Source: a virus. Taken from it: 41,189 nt of DNA. The first letter of the stretch is position 1. Each line of letters opens with the position of its first letter. The notes under the pieces are model-generated. The model did not search any database. It saw nothing but the letters and a program-made list of their open reading frames with translations, and was not told where the DNA came from. The DNA lies in IMG/VR virus record IMGVR_UViG_3300021478_000065, positions 1 through 41,189 of that record; one strand, 5' to 3'. This document shows positions 39,655 through 41,189 of the stretch, piece by piece. A program made the translations under genes and the position numbers.

Positions 39655-40520
39655 GCTGCCACCTTGACGAGCCGCATTCCGTACTCATCGACGCCCGCGG
39701 CGATCTCGATGCCGTCGCGCTTAAGCAGCTTGTTGCGGCGGAAGGGGCGATAGTCGACGTGGTGATGCCAGCGGCCGAACTTCCAGACGACGCGAGCGAC
39801 GTCCGGATGAAGGTTCGCGAGCATCGTCGCTTTCGGGCCTGTGCCTTCTTCGCGATAGAAAGCGTCGGTATTGCCGCCGCCCATCGTCTGCGTGCGCGCT
39901 TTGCCCTGCAAAAATGCGTTGAATTGAACCGTGCACCAGCCGGCTTTGAGCACGCGCAGCGACAAGTCAACGTCTTCGTTGTAGCGGCAGCGCCAGCGGA
40001 ACGGGATGTCATTGCGGATGAGGATGCACGAGTAAAGGCGGGTGTTGATGATGATCGGGTTGAGATGCTGGCGGCGCTTGGCGAAAAAGTGATAGTTCGG
40101 GCCGACCATCGCGACATTCCGATATCTCTGCGCAAAGTCCTCCATGCAGCGAAAGATCGTCCCGTCGGCAACGCGGATTTTCATGTTTCGATTGAGGCGA
40201 AAGAAAGTCGATATATTGTCGTCGACGATCCAGTGAGACGTCGCGCCTTCGCTGACAGCATGATCCCACGCGAAGTTGCGCGCTGGGCCCGATCCTCGGC
40301 TCTGCTCGGGCGTCAACGCCATGCACGCGTCGAATTTTTCGCGGTAGCGCTGCGGCAGGACGAGCAGCTTAGCGTGATCGATATACTGCGCGTAGGCGTC
40401 GATCTCCTGAGCTTCGACGATCACGCGGTATGGCACGCCGATCTCGTCAAGAAAGCGCATCGTGCGCCGGCTCTCCGCGCGCCCCTTCGACGGGATGTAG
40501 ATCGGGTGTTGCGGGTTCAC
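39651..40520 (-). CDS. TET-associated-type glycosyltransferase (GT-A fold), possible DNA base glycosylation
   Basis: 289 residues from GTG 40520 (GTGA overlap with the ParB-like gene). The start PIYIPSKGRAESRRTMRFL, the DXD-type VDDNI (residues 99-103), the RYNEDVDLSLRVLKAGWCTVQFNAF segment (N181-E182-D183) and K207-ARTQTMGGGN are the pattern I associate with phage TET-associated glycosyltransferases, which place sugars on oxidised pyrimidines in DNA. No TET/JBP dioxygenase or other base modifier is visible in the window. It sits between ParB-like and terminase genes, so modified DNA could be what is packaged. The GT-A fold is reliable; the substrate is inferred. Confidence 0.75.
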   Translation of the reverse strand: MNPQHPIYIPSKGRAESRRTMRFLDEIGVPYRVIVEAQEIDAYAQYIDHAKLLVLPQRYREKFDACMALTPEQSRGSGPARNFAWDHAVSEGATSHWIVDDNISTFFRLNRNMKIRVADGTIFRCMEDFAQRYRNVAMVGPNYHFFAKRRQHLNPIIINTRLYSCILIRNDIPFRWRCRYNEDVDLSLRVLKAGWCTVQFNAFLQGKARTQTMGGGNTDAFYREEGTGPKATMLANLHPDVARVVWKFGRWHHHVDYRPFRRNKLLKRDGIEIAAGVDEYGMRLVKVAA

Positions 40521-41146
40521 TCCGCAGCCTCATAGCGCTTGTCGATCGCGACGACGTTCGGCTGCTGCGGATACCAGACAAAGCGCGTCTTCTCGGTCAG
40601 CGGCTGCTTGATCAGCTTGGCGAATTTCTCGACGGCTGCGGCGTCGGGGAAGTGCACGGCGATCGTCTTGAACGCCATCTTCGAATTCTGCTCGAACTCG
40701 GGCATCCCCTGCCACTCGGCGAGGGGGTCGTTTTCTGGCGCCCACAGCTTTTCGATTTCGTCCCAAGAAAAGCCGGCGAACTCCGCATTGAAATCGTCGC
40801 CGAGCGCGTTGAACTCGTCGGCGAGCGTTTCAAAATCCCAACTCGCAAGCTCAGCGAGCCGATTGTCCGCGATCCGATAGGCGCGCTTTTGATCGTCGGT
40901 CCAACCATCGGCGACCATCACCGGAACGTCGCTAAAGCCGAGCTGTCCGGCCGCCAACACGCGGCCATGCCCCGCGATTATCTCGCCAATCTCGTCGACC
41001 AAAACGGGGTTCGTCCAACCCCATTCTTTCATGCTGGCGGCGATTTGATCGACTTGTTCCGGCGAATGCGTGCGCGCGTTTTTTGCGTAGAGAATTAACG
41101 TTTCAAGCGGGTGCCTTTCCACTTTGTCCGCCGGCCAAGTTGTCAT
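40517..41146 (-). CDS. ParB/Srx-type protein, start of the packaging block
   Basis: 209 residues. Residues 12-110 are a ParB-like N-terminal domain: ETLILYAKNARTHSPEQVDQIAASMKEWGWTNPVLV, then DEIGEIIAGHGRVLAA (the G-E-I-I-A-G-H-G-R motif, residues 54-62), then VPVMVADGWTDDQKRAYRIADNRLAE. There is no methyltransferase domain after it. The C-terminus (160-200: KTIAVHFPDAAAVEKFAKLIKQPLTEKTRFVWYPQQ) is a separate alpha-beta domain. Pairs with the glycosyltransferase in a coupled cassette. It may help target or carry out base modification or act as a packaging regulator. Confidence 0.85.
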   Translation of the reverse strand: MTTWPADKVERHPLETLILYAKNARTHSPEQVDQIAASMKEWGWTNPVLVDEIGEIIAGHGRVLAAGQLGFSDVPVMVADGWTDDQKRAYRIADNRLAELASWDFETLADEFNALGDDFNAEFAGFSWDEIEKLWAPENDPLAEWQGMPEFEQNSKMAFKTIAVHFPDAAAVEKFAKLIKQPLTEKTRFVWYPQQPNVVAIDKRYEAAE

Positions 41147-41189
41147 CGGCCGCGCTGCGAATTGTTACGATTTATCGCGGCAACGGCAA
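41147..41189 (-). other. Right edge: probable end of the HNH gene
   Basis: No gene starts here. Read leftward from position 1, the HNH frame continues across the window ends without a stop (codons T|TT, GCC, GTT, GCC, GCG ...) to TGA at 41145-41143, which overlaps the ParB-like ATG by four bases. These bases therefore belong to the HNH gene if the sequence is circular. Confidence 0.7.

Noticed and set aside
1-41189. tRNA genes, CRISPR arrays and insertion sequences
   Set aside because: I saw no cloverleaf-like sequence, no regularly spaced repeats and no transposase or terminal repeat, although I could not run a search.

Overview
The window reads as the complete genome of a temperate, tailed siphovirus-like phage of a GC-rich alphaproteobacterium. 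A GapR/DUF2312 protein (a family centred on alphaproteobacteria) and the codon use suggest such a host; the genus cannot be fixed from sequence alone. The two ends of the window belong together. The HNH gene that runs off position 1 continues in frame from position 41189 and stops with a 4-base ATGA overlap on the ParB-like gene, the same junction used throughout the operon. The map is therefore most simply a circular (or circularly permuted) genome of about 41.2 kb cut inside the HNH gene, not a prophage in its chromosomal site.

Layout. (1) 5193 to 1636, leftward: a DUF1376-type replication gene with tandem 12-mers inside it, a Rha/KilA-like regulator, a GapR-like protein with an AT-hook, a zinc-finger protein, a VRR-NUC nuclease, a short protein duplicated elsewhere, and an HTH protein that may be the late-gene regulator. 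(2) 1635 to 1311: about 300 bases without a gene, holding two strong hairpins, a TTGACA promoter and a leader hairpin; this looks like the start of the late operon. (3) 1310 to 1 and on through 41189 down to 17227, leftward: the late operon. It holds an acidic peptide, two unknown proteins, HNH nuclease, ParB-like protein, TET-associated-type glycosyltransferase, small and large terminase, a fused prohead protease-capsid gene, HK97-type portal, a collagen-like protein, connector and tail-completion proteins, tail tube, tail chaperone pair, tape measure, tail tip, collagen-like and repetitive fibres, and small (membrane) proteins at the end. (4) 5209 to 6011: the lysogeny switch, with an XRE repressor facing left and a Cro/CII-like gene facing right. 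(5) 6012 to 16245, rightward: the early and lysogenic operon, with a Cas4/AddB-like exonuclease, a candidate single-strand annealing protein, a Rad50/SbcC-like ATPase, many small proteins, an excisionase-like HTH protein, a tyrosine integrase and a BamE-like secreted protein. (6) 16246 to 17168: a repeat cluster that may be attP, a promoter, and two exported proteins.

How it works together. The repressor region decides between the two divergent early operons. The exonuclease, annealing protein, ATPase and VRR-NUC suggest the phage carries its own recombination route. No DNA polymerase, helicase or primase is recognisable, so replication probably borrows host enzymes, with DUF1376 and GapR-like proteins as adaptors. 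Late genes are packed in one long translationally coupled chain. Capsid assembly is HK97-like, and HNH next to the terminase is typical of cos-packaging phages.

The most interesting points are the ParB-like/glycosyltransferase pair directly upstream of the terminase (possible DNA base hypermodification tied to packaging), the GapR/AT-hook fusion, a 244-base inverted duplication linking the two early operons, and the lack of any recognisable endolysin.
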